Shown here in pieces: positions 28,159 to 37,817 of a stretch of DNA of 64,000 nt. How positions within the stretch are numbered: position 1 is the stretch's first letter; every line of letters begins with the position of its first letter. Under the pieces are notes generated by a model, which saw only the letters and a program-made list of their open reading frames with translations, did no database searches and had not been told where the DNA came from. This stretch comes from Tessaracoccus massiliensis. Its GTDB lineage: Bacteria; Actinomycetota; Actinomycetes; Propionibacteriales; Propionibacteriaceae. Location of the stretch: NCBI RefSeq assembly GCF_000826065.2, contig NZ_LN623542.1, positions 218,715-282,714 of the forward strand. Reading direction: 5' to 3'. Made by a program: the position numbers and the translations under genes.

Positions 28159-29343
28159 GTGCCGGTGCGTGAAATTTCGGCTCTGCTTCGTGTCCCAGGG
28201 TTGGCGCTCATCTTGGTGGCCCAGCTCGCGGCCCGGTTCCCGGCTGGCATGTACACGCTGGGCATCCTCATGCACGTGGAGCGCCAGCAGGGCACCTACA
28301 CCGCCGCCGGCCTGGTGCTCGCGGCCTTCTCTGCCGGCATGGCCATCGCCGGGCCACCGATCTCACGGCTGCTGAGCAGGTTCGGCACCCTGCCGGTGCT
28401 GTCGATCACCCTCGTGATCTCCGTGACGGCCTTCATCCTGCTGGCCGTCTTCCCCACGCTACCGTTGCCCTGGCTGATCGTCCTCGGCGTGCTGGGCGGG
28501 GCGGCGATGCCGCCGGTCATCCCCGCCGTGCGCACCCTCTACCCCCGCATCACGCCGCAGCACATGCTGACCTCGCTGTTCAGCTTCGACGCCGCCCTGC
28601 AGGAGATCATCTGGGTCATCGGGCCCGTGGCCATCACCATGCTGGTGGCGGCCTTCGGCACCACGACGGCGCTGCTGGTGGTCGTCGGCATCCAGGTGCT
28701 GGGCGGCCTCATGTTCATCCTCGCGCCCGCCGTCCGGTCCCTGAAGATCCCGCCGGCCACCCGCAAACTCGGCCGCGTGCTGCAGAACCCGTCGGTCGTC
28801 CTGATGATGGTCACCTCGGCGCTGTTCCTCGGCGCCTTCGCCGCCGTCGAGGCAGGCGTGGTGGCGTCCTTCGACGAGGGCTCGATCCGGGCCGGCGTCG
28901 TGCTGGGGATCGCCTCGGTGGGCTCACTGATCGGCGGCCTGGCCACCGGCAACCGTCCCATCTCCCGCTGGTCGCTGGCCATCCGCACCCTCATCATGGT
29001 GGTGGGCCTGACGCTGGCCGGGCTGCTGAGCGGCTTCTGGGGGCTGTCGGTTGCGCTGTTCATCGCCGGCATCGGCATCGCCCCCGCCCTGGCCGCCGTC
29101 TCCGCGGTGATCGCCGGCAGCGTGTCCTTCTCGGACACGGCCGAGGCCTACGGCTGGATCGGCACCGGGCAACTGCTCGGCACGTCGATCTGCGCGGCGG
29201 CGGGCGGCATCGCCATCGACGCCGTGGGCGCCTCGGGGGCCATGTACGTCGCCGCGGGCACTGCGACGCTCGCGCTCATCGTCGCGGTGTTGTTCCGCAA
29301 GGCGCAGCCGGACCTGCGCGGCGGGATCTCGATCCTGGACTGA
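28159..29343 (+). CDS. MFS transporter
   Basis: This 394-residue multi-pass protein has about twelve hydrophobic segments and the general layout of the major facilitator superfamily, including AGMAIAGPPISRLLSRFGTLP between helices 2 and 3 (motif A-like). It is similar in style to small actinobacterial exporters of the YbfB/AraJ type, but the substrate cannot be read. The GTG start at 28159 (VPVREISALL) is chosen because the frame opens just there; a second GTG two codons later is possible. No regulator gene is adjacent. Confidence 0.82.
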   Translation: MPVREISALLRVPGLALILVAQLAARFPAGMYTLGILMHVERQQGTYTAAGLVLAAFSAGMAIAGPPISRLLSRFGTLPVLSITLVISVTAFILLAVFPTLPLPWLIVLGVLGGAAMPPVIPAVRTLYPRITPQHMLTSLFSFDAALQEIIWVIGPVAITMLVAAFGTTTALLVVVGIQVLGGLMFILAPAVRSLKIPPATRKLGRVLQNPSVVLMMVTSALFLGAFAAVEAGVVASFDEGSIRAGVVLGIASVGSLIGGLATGNRPISRWSLAIRTLIMVVGLTLAGLLSGFWGLSVALFIAGIGIAPALAAVSAVIAGSVSFSDTAEAYGWIGTGQLLGTSICAAAGGIAIDAVGASGAMYVAAGTATLALIVAVLFRKAQPDLRGGISILD

Positions 29344-29451
29344 GGGGCATACCCGTCGGCGCATCATTATCTCTACCGATTCAGGGGGTCGGTGTGGATA
29401 ATCCACACCGCCGGCCCGCTGAGGCAGAGATGTACTCCACGCCGCGTGCCG

Positions 29452-29907
29452 TCAGCGCCTGACGGCGAAGAACCGCTCCAGTACGGCGCCGCATTCGTCC
29501 TCGAGCACACCGGAGGTCACGCTGGGGCGGTGGTTGAGCCGGGGGTCGCGCACCACGTCCCACAGCGAGGCCACGGCGCCCGCCTTCTCGTCGAACGCTC
29601 CGAACACCAGGCGATCGATGCGGGCCCCCACGATGGCGCCGGCGCACATGGTGCAGGGTTCAAGGGTGACCACCAGGGTGCAGCCGCTCAGCCGCCACTC
29701 CCCCAGCGCCTCAGCCGCGCGCCGGATCGCGACCACCTCGGCGTGCGCCGTCGGGTCACCGGTCAGTTCGCGCTCGTTGCCCGCCGCGGCGAGGAGTTCG
29801 CCGGAGGGGCCGAGCAGCACGGCGCCGATCGGCACGTCACCGTGCGCCTCCGCCGCCGATGCCTCGGTCAACGCGCGGCGCATCGGCTCATGCCAGCGGG
29901 TGCCCAC
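29452..29907 (-). CDS. tadA: tRNA adenosine(34) deaminase
   Basis: This 151-residue deaminase converts wobble adenosine to inosine in tRNA-Arg(ACG). The zinc and proton-shuttle motifs are [12 protein letters not shown] (His and catalytic Glu) and [12 protein letters not shown] (two Cys ligands). The GTG at 29907 gives a 151-residue product; an ATG eight codons in is an alternative start. It follows the acidic TadA-associated protein gene by 5 bases, the arrangement typical of actinobacteria. The length is complete. Confidence 0.94.
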   Translation of the reverse strand: MGTRWHEPMRRALTEASAAEAHGDVPIGAVLLGPSGELLAAAGNERELTGDPTAHAEVVAIRRAAEALGEWRLSGCTLVVTLEPCTMCAGAIVGARIDRLVFGAFDEKAGAVASLWDVVRDPRLNHRPSVTSGVLEDECGAVLERFFAVRR

Positions 29908-29912
29908 CCCGG

Positions 29913-30491
29913 TCAGTCGTCGAAGGACTCGGCGGCGCGGTCGAACTCTGGCCCCACCTTGAGCTTCTTCGCAATGGTGCTGAGCAGCACGTCGGAGTCC
30001 TCGTCGTAATCAGTGGCGATGGCCTCCATCTCGAAGCCGTGCAGGCCCATCGCCGCGTACATCTCCAAGTCTCCGATGGGGAACGAGTCCTCGTCCTCAT
30101 CAGGGATGTCCTCGCCCAGGTAGAACACCACGTCGCGGGCGAGGGGCCAGTCGTTGGCGGAGGTCGCGTCGGACAGCAGCACCTCCACGGTGCGGCCGCG
30201 CACGCGGCACAGCACGAAGAACTCGCCGGCCACGGAGACCCAGCCGTCGGCGCCGGAGTCGCCGGGGAGGCGGCTCAACTGGCGGATCAACTCATCGAGG
30301 TCGTTGGCGAGGTCGAAATCCATGGGCACCGCAGTGGCGACGCCGTCCTCGCGGTACAGCGCGACCACCAGGTCCACGTCGTCCTCCGAAGCGTCCTCCA
30401 GGTCGTCGTCGTAGTCGTCGAGGTCATCGTCGGATTCGTTGACCTCGTCCTTCAAGTCGAACGGCTCCGCATCCTCATCGAACACGTCCAC
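29913..30491 (-). CDS. tRNA adenosine deaminase-associated protein
   Basis: This 192-residue, strongly acidic protein has a low-complexity Asp/Glu N-terminus (first ~40 residues). An ordered domain follows, containing [15 protein letters not shown] and [17 protein letters not shown]. It matches the actinobacterial family found next to tadA, whose biochemical role is not established. The start is a GTG at 30491. Its stop is 5 bases from the tadA start, so the two are co-translated. The gene behind it (upp) is divergent and begins 120 bases away. Confidence 0.88.
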   Translation of the reverse strand: MDVFDEDAEPFDLKDEVNESDDDLDDYDDDLEDASEDDVDLVVALYREDGVATAVPMDFDLANDLDELIRQLSRLPGDSGADGWVSVAGEFFVLCRVRGRTVEVLLSDATSANDWPLARDVVFYLGEDIPDEDEDSFPIGDLEMYAAMGLHGFEMEAIATDYDEDSDVLLSTIAKKLKVGPEFDRAAESFDD

Positions 30492-30611
30492 AGCTCACTC
30501 CTCTCCGACGCAGCCCAGTGCCGCATCCATCCTTGCACGCTTCGAGGCATTCAGACAGGGGCACCTGCGCAACCGCTACGCGAAGCTGCTCGGATGTGGG
30601 AAAGTTGGCTC

Positions 30612-31253
30612 GTGGAACTTCACGTCGTCGATCACCCGCTCGTCCATCACAAGCTCACCGTCCTGCGCGACAAGAACACCCCGCAGCCGGTCTTCCGCCT
30701 GCTGGTGGAGGAACTCATGACGCTGCTGGCCTACGAGGCCACCCGTGGCGTGCGGGTGCGTGACATCGAGATCGAAACCCCTGTCGCCCCGACGACAGGG
30801 GTGAAGCTCGCCAACCCCGCGCCGCTCGTCGTGCCGATCATCCGCGCCGGGCTCGGGATGCTCGACGGCATGCTGCGGCTCGTGCCCACCGCCGAGGTCG
30901 GCTTCCTGGGCATGATCCGCGACGAGGAGACGCTGCAGCCCACCACCTACGCCGAGCGCCTCCCGAAGGATCTCTCCGGCCGCCAGTGCTACGTGCTCGA
31001 CCCGATGCTCGCCACCGGCGGCTCGCTCGGCGGCGCCATCCAGTACCTGGTGGACCGCGGTGCCGACGACATCAACGCCATCTGCCTCACCGCCGCCCCC
31101 GAGGGCGTCAAGAAACTCCAGGAACTGCTGGCCGACCTGCACGTGCCGTGCCGCGTCGTCGTCGCCGCGCTCGACGAGAGGCTCAACGACGCCGGCTACA
31201 TCGTCCCCGGCCTCGGCGACGCCGGTGACCGCCTCTACGGCCTCGCCGAGTAG
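30612..31253 (+). CDS. upp: Uracil phosphoribosyltransferase
   Basis: This 213-residue enzyme makes UMP from uracil and PRPP in pyrimidine salvage. The PRPP-binding loop [16 protein letters not shown] is seen near residue 125. [15 protein letters not shown], and the C-terminal GDAGDRLYG for uracil recognition, are typical. The GTG at 30612 (protein [16 protein letters not shown]) is preferred to an ATG at 30594, because homologues begin exactly there and GGGAAAG stands 7 bases upstream. It is divergent from the tadA pair. Confidence 0.95.
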   Translation: MELHVVDHPLVHHKLTVLRDKNTPQPVFRLLVEELMTLLAYEATRGVRVRDIEIETPVAPTTGVKLANPAPLVVPIIRAGLGMLDGMLRLVPTAEVGFLGMIRDEETLQPTTYAERLPKDLSGRQCYVLDPMLATGGSLGGAIQYLVDRGADDINAICLTAAPEGVKKLQELLADLHVPCRVVVAALDERLNDAGYIVPGLGDAGDRLYGLAE

Positions 31254-31302
31254 GCCGCCACCCCGCGGAATTAGCCCAACGGCCTTGGGATAAGTTGGGC
31301 CC

Positions 31303-32067
31303 ATGGCGAAGAAGGGCGCGACGAAGGGCTGGTTGCCGAATCAGCATGGCGCCTGGGCGATGATCATTGTCCCCTTCCTCGTGGGGCTGCTCCTCGTGCT
31401 GCCGTACCGCCCGCTCGACTGGGGCGACCTCGCCCTCGGCGTGACCTGGCTCATCGGTTACTTCGCGTTCGACGCGCTGGTGTTCATCCTCAAATCTCCA
31501 CCCAAGCGCCGGCCGGCCTACTATCCGGCGTTCGGCACCTACGCCGCCATCGCGGGGGTCGCAGGGCTGACGACGCTGTTTTTCCGCAGCTGGGAGATCC
31601 TCTGGTGGGCGCCGGTCTACGCCGTCCTGCTGGGCACCGCGCTCTACCTGGCGGGCACCAAGCGGGAAAGATCCGTGCTCTCCGGCGTGCTGACCATCTT
31701 TGCGTCCTGCGGGCTGATGCCCGTGCTGCGCAGCACGGCCGGCGCGGGGTTCATCCGGGCCAATGAGACCGCGGTCATGGTGGCCATCACCGCCTACTTC
31801 ATCGGCACCGTGTTCCACGTCAAGGCCCTCATCCGGGAGCGGAACAACCCCAGATCGGCGCCACGGTCGCTGATCTACCACGCCGCGCTCGCCGTCGCGG
31901 TCATCGCCGCCGTCGTCGCCGGATGGCTCACCTGGGGATGGATCGTATGGGCCGCGGCGTTGGTCGTGCGCGCGTGGTGGCTGCCCCGCGAGCGTCGCAA
32001 ACCCCTGCAGATCGGGATCGTCGAGATCGTCATGTCGACGTGGGTGCTGCTGGTCGTCCTCCTCTGA
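31303..32067 (+). CDS. YwiC-like membrane protein
   Basis: This 254-residue multi-pass protein begins with the family signature WLPNQHGAWAMIIVPF and has about eight hydrophobic segments with basic loops (KSPPKRRPAYYP; KRERSVLSG). It matches the YwiC-like family, whose function is unknown; some members lie near anaerobic respiration genes. It follows upp by 49 bases on the same strand and may share its transcript. There is no defect in the frame. Confidence 0.85.
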   Translation: MAKKGATKGWLPNQHGAWAMIIVPFLVGLLLVLPYRPLDWGDLALGVTWLIGYFAFDALVFILKSPPKRRPAYYPAFGTYAAIAGVAGLTTLFFRSWEILWWAPVYAVLLGTALYLAGTKRERSVLSGVLTIFASCGLMPVLRSTAGAGFIRANETAVMVAITAYFIGTVFHVKALIRERNNPRSAPRSLIYHAALAVAVIAAVVAGWLTWGWIVWAAALVVRAWWLPRERRKPLQIGIVEIVMSTWVLLVVLL

Positions 32068-32151
32068 GGCCGCCAGCGCCGGTTACTTGAATGTGCACAT
32101 ACCCCGTCCGGGCCCTACTCTGGTGCAGTTGACTAGCGAAAGGTGGGCATT

Positions 32152-33933
32152 GTGAGCGAACAGGTTCTGGATGGCATGGGCGCGATCGTCGCCGAGGGCG
32201 GCGTCGGTTTCCGGGTGTGGGCGCCCAACGCCGACAAGGTCAGCGTCTACGGGGAATTCAACGACTGGGACCAGCAGGCCCACCCCATGACGCGCGAGAA
32301 CGACGAAGGCTACTGGTACGGGTTCGTCGATGGCGCCAAGCCCGGCCAGCAGTACAAGTTCCACCTCACCAACGGGGAACTGGAACTCGACCGCAACGAC
32401 CCCTACGCCCGCGAGGTCACCAACTCTGTCGGCAACTCCGTCATCGTCGACCCCTGGGCGTTCGACTGGGAGGACGACGAGTTCCACCTCCCCGCGCAGA
32501 ACGAGATCGTGATCTACGAGGCCCACGTCGGCTCCTTCTTCGCCGAGGACGGCGCGGGCGACTTCGCCATGATGGCCGAGAGGCTCAAGCACGTCGTCGA
32601 CCTGGGCTGCAACGTCATCCAGCTCATGCCGGTGGCCGAGTTCGCCGGCGACCTGTCCTGGGGCTACAACCCCGCCCACATCTTCGCCGTCGAATCTGCC
32701 TACGGCGGCCCCACCGCGTACCGCGAGTTCGTCAAGCAGGCCCACCGCATGGGCCTAGGCGTCATCCAGGACGTGGTCTACAACCACTTCGGGCCCTCGG
32801 ATCTCGATCTGTGGCAGTTCGACGGCTGGTCCGACAACGGCAAGGGTGGCATCTACTTCTACAACGACCACCGCTCCTCCACCCCGTGGGGCGACACCCG
32901 CCCGGACTACGGACGCGGCGAGGTGCGTCGCTTCATCCACGACAACGCCCTCATGTGGCTGCGCGAGTTCCGCGTAGACGGCCTGCGCTACGACATGACG
33001 CCCTACATGCGTTCGGTCGACGCCACCGGCTTCGACATCATCGACGGCTGGACGCTGCAGTCCTGGATCAACCGCGACATCCGCGCGGAGTTCCCCGGCG
33101 CCCTCCTGATCGCCGAGGACATGCACTCCAACCCGCTGGTGACCGGCTTCGACGACAACGGGGCCGGCTACCACTCGCAGTGGGACCCCAACTTCGTCCA
33201 CCCCGTGCGCAAGGCGCTGCAGGAGTACGACGACGCGCACCGCAACATCGACGCCATCGCGGACGCCATCACCTACAACTACGACGGCGATGGCTTCCGC
33301 CGCGTCGTCTACACCGAATCGCACGATGAGGTGGCCAATGGCAAGGCCCGCGTGGTCGCCGAGGTGGAGCCGGGCGACCAGCAGGGCTGGTTCGCGCAGA
33401 AGCGCTCCACGCTGGGCGCGGCGCTGGTGATGACCGCCCCCGGCATCCCGATGCTCTTCCAGGGCCAGGAGTTCCTGCAGGGCGACTGGTTCCGCGACGA
33501 CGTGCCGCTGGACTGGCGCCTCAACAAGGAACACCACGGCATCGTGCAGCTCTACGCGGACCTGATCACGCTGCGCCGCAACATGTTCGGCGAATCGCAG
33601 GGCCTACAGGGCCAGGGCGTCAACGTGTTCCACCGCAACAACGACGCCAAGGTGGTGGCCTTCCAGCGCTGGTACAACCACGGCGTGGGCGACGACGTCG
33701 TGGTGGTGGCCAACTTCTCCGGCCAGGCACGTGACAACTACCGCATCGGCCTGCCGTCGGGCGGCCGGTGGGAGCTGAAGCTCAACTCGGACGCCACGCT
33801 GTACTCCGATGACTTCGGCGACCATCCCTCGGCAGATCTCCACGCCGACGGCGAGGGCATCGACGGCTTCGGCGCCAGCGGCACCCTGACGATCGCCCCG
33901 TACTCGGTGCTGATCTACAGCTACGCAGGCTGA
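32152..33933 (+). CDS. GH13 alpha-glucan enzyme, branching-enzyme type
   Basis: This 593-residue enzyme has an N-terminal CBM48-like beta domain (GFRVWAPNADKVSVYGEFND). A GH13 barrel follows. Region I is IQDVVYNHFGPSD. Region II is VDGLRYDMT with the nucleophile Asp. Region III is LLIAEDMH with the acid/base Glu. Region IV is TESHDEVANG with the transition-state Asp. A C-terminal beta domain ends the protein. All catalytic residues are present. The layout suits 1,4-alpha-glucan branching or a related alpha-glucan enzyme, but it is shorter than classical GlgB (~730 residues), so a debranching or hydrolytic role is possible. The GTG at 32152 follows AAAGGTGG and is preferred to the in-frame GTG at 32143. 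Confidence 0.85.
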   Translation: MSEQVLDGMGAIVAEGGVGFRVWAPNADKVSVYGEFNDWDQQAHPMTRENDEGYWYGFVDGAKPGQQYKFHLTNGELELDRNDPYAREVTNSVGNSVIVDPWAFDWEDDEFHLPAQNEIVIYEAHVGSFFAEDGAGDFAMMAERLKHVVDLGCNVIQLMPVAEFAGDLSWGYNPAHIFAVESAYGGPTAYREFVKQAHRMGLGVIQDVVYNHFGPSDLDLWQFDGWSDNGKGGIYFYNDHRSSTPWGDTRPDYGRGEVRRFIHDNALMWLREFRVDGLRYDMTPYMRSVDATGFDIIDGWTLQSWINRDIRAEFPGALLIAEDMHSNPLVTGFDDNGAGYHSQWDPNFVHPVRKALQEYDDAHRNIDAIADAITYNYDGDGFRRVVYTESHDEVANGKARVVAEVEPGDQQGWFAQKRSTLGAALVMTAPGIPMLFQGQEFLQGDWFRDDVPLDWRLNKEHHGIVQLYADLITLRRNMFGESQGLQGQGVNVFHRNNDAKVVAFQRWYNHGVGDDVVVVANFSGQARDNYRIGLPSGGRWELKLNSDATLYSDDFGDHPSADLHADGEGIDGFGASGTLTIAPYSVLIYSYAG

Positions 33934-33983
33934 GCTGGTCAGCATCCACGCCACCTGTCCGTGCCTGGACGTAGAGTCTGGGC

Positions 33984-34973
33984 ATGGATGAGGCGCAGCG
34001 GATCTCGGAGTTCTGGCAGTGGTGGCGGCAGCACGCCCCGCGGCTGGCGCAACTGCTCGACGACGGCGAGGACCAGGCGGCCATGCAGGCCTACGCGCCA
34101 CTCCTGGCGGAGCAGGTGCAGCAGATCGACGAGCGCCTCGGGTACCGCATCGACAGCGCCGACGGCCGCAGCCGGAGCACCCTCACGATCTCCGCGCACG
34201 GGCAGCAGTGGCTGATGCCGCTGGCCCGCCGGGTCCGCGATGCGGCGCCGCCGCCGGATGAGCACTGGAACTACTCCAACTTCGTGCTCCGCGCGCCGGA
34301 TCTGGCCGCGGCGCAGTTCGACGTCGACGGCGCGGTGCTGAACCTCGCGGACGCGCGGGTGGGGCTGAGGGACCTCGCGCGCAAGGTGGATGTCGGCCTC
34401 TGGCATCCGGGGTTCGAGGGCTTCGAGACGGAGGCGCAACGCTCCCTGGCCGCTGCCATGCTCGACGCGGCGCTGGGCGAAGAGGTCACCGAGTGCTGGG
34501 TGGGCGAGGTGGAGGTCATCGACGAGCCCCCGGTGGAGGCCGCCGGTCTCGAGTGGCTGCAGAGCTACGTCGACGATGTGCGCGCCCGCTTCGTCGAACT
34601 GCCGGATGTCACGCCCTGGGCCACGGTGGAGGGCACCCGCTACGACGGCATGGACGTGCACGCCCGCGTCCGGGTGCCGGTGAGCATCGCGCGGGAGCCG
34701 CTGCTGGAGAAGGTGGTCACCATCAGACTGCCCCTGGAGGACCCGTCGCTGTCGCCGTATGCGGAGGCCCTGGAGGAGCGCATCCAGGCGGCCATCGGAG
34801 CCGACGGGGAGCTCACCGCCATCGAGACACTGGGAGACGTGCGCACGTGGTACTGCTACGTCAACCCGGCTTCTGACGCGGCGCAGCGCCTGCTGGATCT
34901 GGCCAGAGACGAGGGGATGCCCGCGGAGGCGGCCAACGATCCCACCTGGGAGGTGGTCTCACACCTCAGCTAG
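33984..34973 (+). CDS. Uncharacterised soluble protein (DUF695-like C-terminus)
   Basis: I do not recognise this 329-residue protein with certainty. It is soluble and acidic, with a helical N-terminus (MDEAQRISEFWQWWRQHAPRLAQLLDD). The C-terminal ~110 residues have the pattern of DUF695-type proteins (LTAIETLGDVRTWYCYVNP, then AQRLLDLARDEG). It starts at the ATG at 33984, 50 bases after the GH13 gene. Its last 8 bases overlap the end of the convergent NADAR gene. Confidence 0.7.
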   Translation: MDEAQRISEFWQWWRQHAPRLAQLLDDGEDQAAMQAYAPLLAEQVQQIDERLGYRIDSADGRSRSTLTISAHGQQWLMPLARRVRDAAPPPDEHWNYSNFVLRAPDLAAAQFDVDGAVLNLADARVGLRDLARKVDVGLWHPGFEGFETEAQRSLAAAMLDAALGEEVTECWVGEVEVIDEPPVEAAGLEWLQSYVDDVRARFVELPDVTPWATVEGTRYDGMDVHARVRVPVSIAREPLLEKVVTIRLPLEDPSLSPYAEALEERIQAAIGADGELTAIETLGDVRTWYCYVNPASDAAQRLLDLARDEGMPAEAANDPTWEVVSHLS

Positions 34974-35526
34974 CCAACCGGGCACGGGCCTCCATCAACG
35001 CGAATCCCATGATGTTGAGGCCCGGCCAGCGTTCCGGGGCCTTGGCATGCGCGTGGTCCGCGGCCAGGCCGATGCCCCAGACCCGGTCGATGGGCGATGC
35101 CTCGGCCAACACCCTGGTGCCGGTCTGCAGCAGGTACTCGGCCAGGGCGGGGTGCGCGGCGAACTTGGCGACGTTGCCCGCCACCGCGATCTCGAGGCGC
35201 CTGGGCTGCCACTGGTCGTCGTGGAAGGGCTTGACGGAGCGGCCGATCGCCTTGGCCTTGTTCGGCGCCTCGGCCTGGAGGATCCGTTCGGCCGCGTGAC
35301 CATCGCCGAAGAGGGTGGCCTTGCGCCAGGCGATGTAGTGCTCCACCGTGGGGAAGCGCTCGCCGTCGGCCTCGAAGGGAGCGACGTAGTTCTCGCTGAG
35401 GCAACAGCGGTCCACCTGCCCCTGCATGTCCGGCCGGTGGCCCCAGAAGAACAGGACATCAGGCCGGTGGCCCGCCGCGACCGCGGCTCTGAGTTGCTCG
35501 ACTGACCGGGCTTCGACGACCATCAC
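34966..35526 (-). CDS. NADAR family N-glycosidase-like protein
   Basis: This 186-residue protein belongs to the NADAR/YbiA-like family: DVLFFWGHRP, LSENYVAPFEADGERFPTVEHYIAWRKATLFGD and a C-terminal GLNIMGFALMEAR. Characterised relatives hydrolyse N-glycosidic bonds of riboflavin-pathway intermediates or reverse ADP-ribosylation. Which reaction applies here cannot be told. No riboflavin or ADP-ribosyltransferase gene is adjacent. The 3' end overlaps the convergent gene at 33984-34973 by 8 bases. Confidence 0.88.
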   Translation of the reverse strand: MMVVEARSVEQLRAAVAAGHRPDVLFFWGHRPDMQGQVDRCCLSENYVAPFEADGERFPTVEHYIAWRKATLFGDGHAAERILQAEAPNKAKAIGRSVKPFHDDQWQPRRLEIAVAGNVAKFAAHPALAEYLLQTGTRVLAEASPIDRVWGIGLAADHAHAKAPERWPGLNIMGFALMEARARLAS

Positions 35527-35607
35527 CGCCGCCCCTTCCCTTGGAGGCTGACCTGTATGGCGTCACTCTACTGGCGGTGGGAGACCTCCGAAGGCGGTTC
35601 CACAAGG

Positions 35608-36504
35608 TCAGTAGTAGTACGGGAACTTCGACCAGTCCGGCTTGCGCTTCTCCAGGAACGAGTCTCGGCCCTCGACGGCTTCGTCAGTCATGTAGGCCAG
35701 GCGGGTGGTCTCGCCCGCGAAGATCTGCTGGCCCACGAGGCCGTCGTCGATGGCGTTGAAGGCGTACTTCAACATGCGCTGCGCCGTCGGGGACTTCCCG
35801 CAGATCTTCGCGGCCCATTCCAGGCCGACGTCCTCGAGCTCGGCGTGCGGGACCACGCGGTTGACCATGCCCATGCGGTGGGCGTCCTCGGCGTCGTGCA
35901 CGTCGCCGAGGAAGAAGATCTCGCGGGCGAACTTCTGCCCCACCTGGCGGGCGAGGTAGGCGGAGCCGTAACCGGCGTCGAACGAGCCGACGTCGGCGTC
36001 AGTCTGCTTGAACTTGGCATGTTCGCGCGACGCGAGCGTGAGGTCTGAGACCACGTGCAGCGAGTGCCCGCCGCCGGCGGCCCAGCCGTTGACCAGCGCG
36101 ATGACTACCTTCGGCATGAAACGGATGAGTCGCTGGCATTCGAGGATGTGGAGGCGGCCCAGCTTCGCGGCGTCGACGGATTCCGCCGTCTCCCCCTCGG
36201 CGTACTGGTAGCCGGCGCGGCCTCGGATCCGCTGGTCACCGCCGGAGCAGAACGCCCAACCTCCGTCCTTCTCCGACGGGCCGTTGCCGGTCAGCAGGAC
36301 GCAGCCCACGTCCGAGGACGTGCGGGCGTGTTCGAGCGCCTGGTACAGCTCGTCGACGGTGTGGGGGCGGAAGGCGTTGCGCACCTCCGGCCGGTCGAAC
36401 GCGATCCGCACGGCGGGCACGTCCTTGGCGCGGTGGTAGGTGATGTCGGTGAATTCGAAGCCCTCGACGGCGGTCCACAGCTCCGGGCGGAAGGGGTTGC
36501 TCAT
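35608..36504 (-). CDS. menB: 1,4-dihydroxy-2-naphthoyl-CoA synthase
   Basis: This 298-residue crotonase-fold enzyme closes the naphthoate ring in menaquinone biosynthesis. Family marks are WAFCSGGDQRIRG, VNGWAAGGGHSLHVV and FKQTDADVGSFDAGYGSAYL. The TDADVGSFD form carries the Asp seen in the M. tuberculosis-type enzyme, as opposed to the bicarbonate-dependent E. coli type. The tail ends in FPYYY. It is followed on the same strand by no other men gene. The GDPD gene lies 24 bases upstream, and the two could share a transcript. Confidence 0.95.
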   Translation of the reverse strand: MSNPFRPELWTAVEGFEFTDITYHRAKDVPAVRIAFDRPEVRNAFRPHTVDELYQALEHARTSSDVGCVLLTGNGPSEKDGGWAFCSGGDQRIRGRAGYQYAEGETAESVDAAKLGRLHILECQRLIRFMPKVVIALVNGWAAGGGHSLHVVSDLTLASREHAKFKQTDADVGSFDAGYGSAYLARQVGQKFAREIFFLGDVHDAEDAHRMGMVNRVVPHAELEDVGLEWAAKICGKSPTAQRMLKYAFNAIDDGLVGQQIFAGETTRLAYMTDEAVEGRDSFLEKRKPDWSKFPYYY

Positions 36505-36528
36505 GCTCCCCAGCCTATCGGGGAAGGC

Positions 36529-37260
36529 TCAGAGGTAGCCGCGGCGGACGGTCTCGCCCACCCTGTCCGGGAAGTTCGTGATGATCGCGTCGACGCCCAT
36601 GTCTTTGAGCCAGAGCGCCTGCTCATCGTCGTTGACCGTCCAGGCGTTGACCTTGATGCCACGCTCGTGGCACAGCCAGACGTAATCCGGCTGCCGCAGC
36701 GCCAGGTAGTGGGGGTGGATGGCGCCAGCGCCGAACCAGTGCGCGTACTGCCACGGCTCATAGATGCCGTCGGAGATCAGCAGCGCGATGCGCTCAGGGG
36801 CCACCTTGCCGCGCAGGTTCGCCAGGCAGATGTGGTTGAAGGAGGAGAAGACCGTCTGGTCGAGCACGCCGGCATCCTTGACCAACGCCAACGCTTCGTC
36901 CTCGATCCCGGGGTACAGCTCGACGGAGTTCTTGAGCTCCACGTTGACCGTGGCGTTGGTGCCCTTCACCAAGTCGAGCACATCGCGCAGCAGCGGAATC
37001 TTCGTGTTGCGACGGCCGGGGAAGCCGTGTGAGAAGTCCGCGCCCCGCAACTCCTCCAGCGTCTGGTCAGCCACCTTGCCGAAGCCGTTGGAGGTGCGGT
37101 TGATGGTTTCGTCGTGGATCACGACCAGCTGCCCGTCTGCGGTGCGCTGGACGTCGAGTTCCAGGCCGTCGGCACCCATGGTGAGGGCGAGCTCGAACGC
37201 AGGCAGCGTGTTCTCCGGAGCGTATGCCGACGCGCCGCGATGGGCCCAGATTGCAGTCAC
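36529..37260 (-). CDS. Glycerophosphodiester phosphodiesterase
   Basis: This 243-residue GDPD-fold enzyme hydrolyses glycerophosphodiesters to glycerol-3-phosphate and an alcohol. The active site motifs are WAHRGASAYAPENT at the very N-terminus (catalytic HR and EN), LELDVQRTADGQLVVIHD (metal-binding E, D and catalytic H) and VNVELKN. The GTG at 37260 is preferred to a far-upstream ATG at 37419. The family always starts close to HRG, and a GGATAGGGGA ribosome-binding sequence precedes it. No signal peptide is present, so it is cytoplasmic. Confidence 0.92.
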   Translation of the reverse strand: MTAIWAHRGASAYAPENTLPAFELALTMGADGLELDVQRTADGQLVVIHDETINRTSNGFGKVADQTLEELRGADFSHGFPGRRNTKIPLLRDVLDLVKGTNATVNVELKNSVELYPGIEDEALALVKDAGVLDQTVFSSFNHICLANLRGKVAPERIALLISDGIYEPWQYAHWFGAGAIHPHYLALRQPDYVWLCHERGIKVNAWTVNDDEQALWLKDMGVDAIITNFPDRVGETVRRGYL

Positions 37261-37396
37261 TCCCCTATCCTTCCACCTCTTCGCAAGCTGGGCACCTTCT
37301 GAACGGCTCAGCGTTCGGGCGGGTAGCCTCGAAAGGGTCTCGGTTGAATCGCGCCCGACCGTTGAGCGGTGTCCGGCGCCGGGGAGAGGAGTGGCC

Positions 37397-37797
37397 ATGG
37401 CCACGCTCGTCTTCAGCATGAACCAGAGCCTTGATGGGTACGTCGATCACGACAAGGTCGCGCCCGGCCCCACGCTGTTCCGGCGCTTCATCGAGTAGGC
37501 GCGGACGCAGACGGGCTCGCTCTACGGGCGGCGCGTCTACGAGTTGATGCGCTACTGGGACGAGGACCGGGCCGAGTGGGACGACGCCGAGCGGGAGTTC
37601 GCCGTCGCCCACCGCCGGCAGCCGAAGTGGGTCGTCTCGCGCAGCCTGAAGGAGGTTGGGCCCCACGCCTCATTGGTGACCGGCGATCTGGCGGAGGCGG
37701 TGCGCCGGTTGAAGGCCGAGCACGACGGCGAGATCGCCGTGGCGGGGCCGCGCTTGGCCCAGAGCCTGACGGAGCTCGGCCTGATCGAGAGCCCGCT
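37397..37797 (+). pseudogene. RibD-C/dihydrofolate-reductase-like protein, broken
   Basis: A good ribosome-binding site (GGAGAGGAG) precedes the ATG at 37397. The reading frame starts MATLVFSMNQSLDGYVDH, the usual N-terminus of RibD C-terminal-domain proteins. It is interrupted by a TAG at 37496-37498 and then continues in the same frame (GSLYGRRVYELMRYW, KWVVSRSLKEVG, EIAVAGPRLAQSLTELGLIE). The family normally runs on for 40-60 residues more. Here similarity stops at about 37797, where the hairpin and end of mazF begin. It therefore has a nonsense codon and a 3' truncation. It marks the left edge of the eroded accessory region. Confidence 0.85.
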
Positions 37798-37817
37798 GAC
37801 GCCATCTGTCAGCGGGC
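37791..37817. terminator. Hairpin at the mazF 3' end
   Basis: GCCCGCTGAC (37791-37800) pairs perfectly with GTCAGCGGGC (37808-37817) around a 7-base loop. The stem overlaps the mazF stop codon and lies exactly at the truncation point of the RibD-like pseudogene. No T-tract follows on the minus strand, so terminator function is uncertain. Confidence 0.5.

Noticed and set aside
29859-30611. Extension of upp to a 464-residue protein
   Set aside because: The extra N-terminal 250 residues are the antisense of the TadA-associated gene. UPRT is ~210 residues, and its natural start is at 30612.
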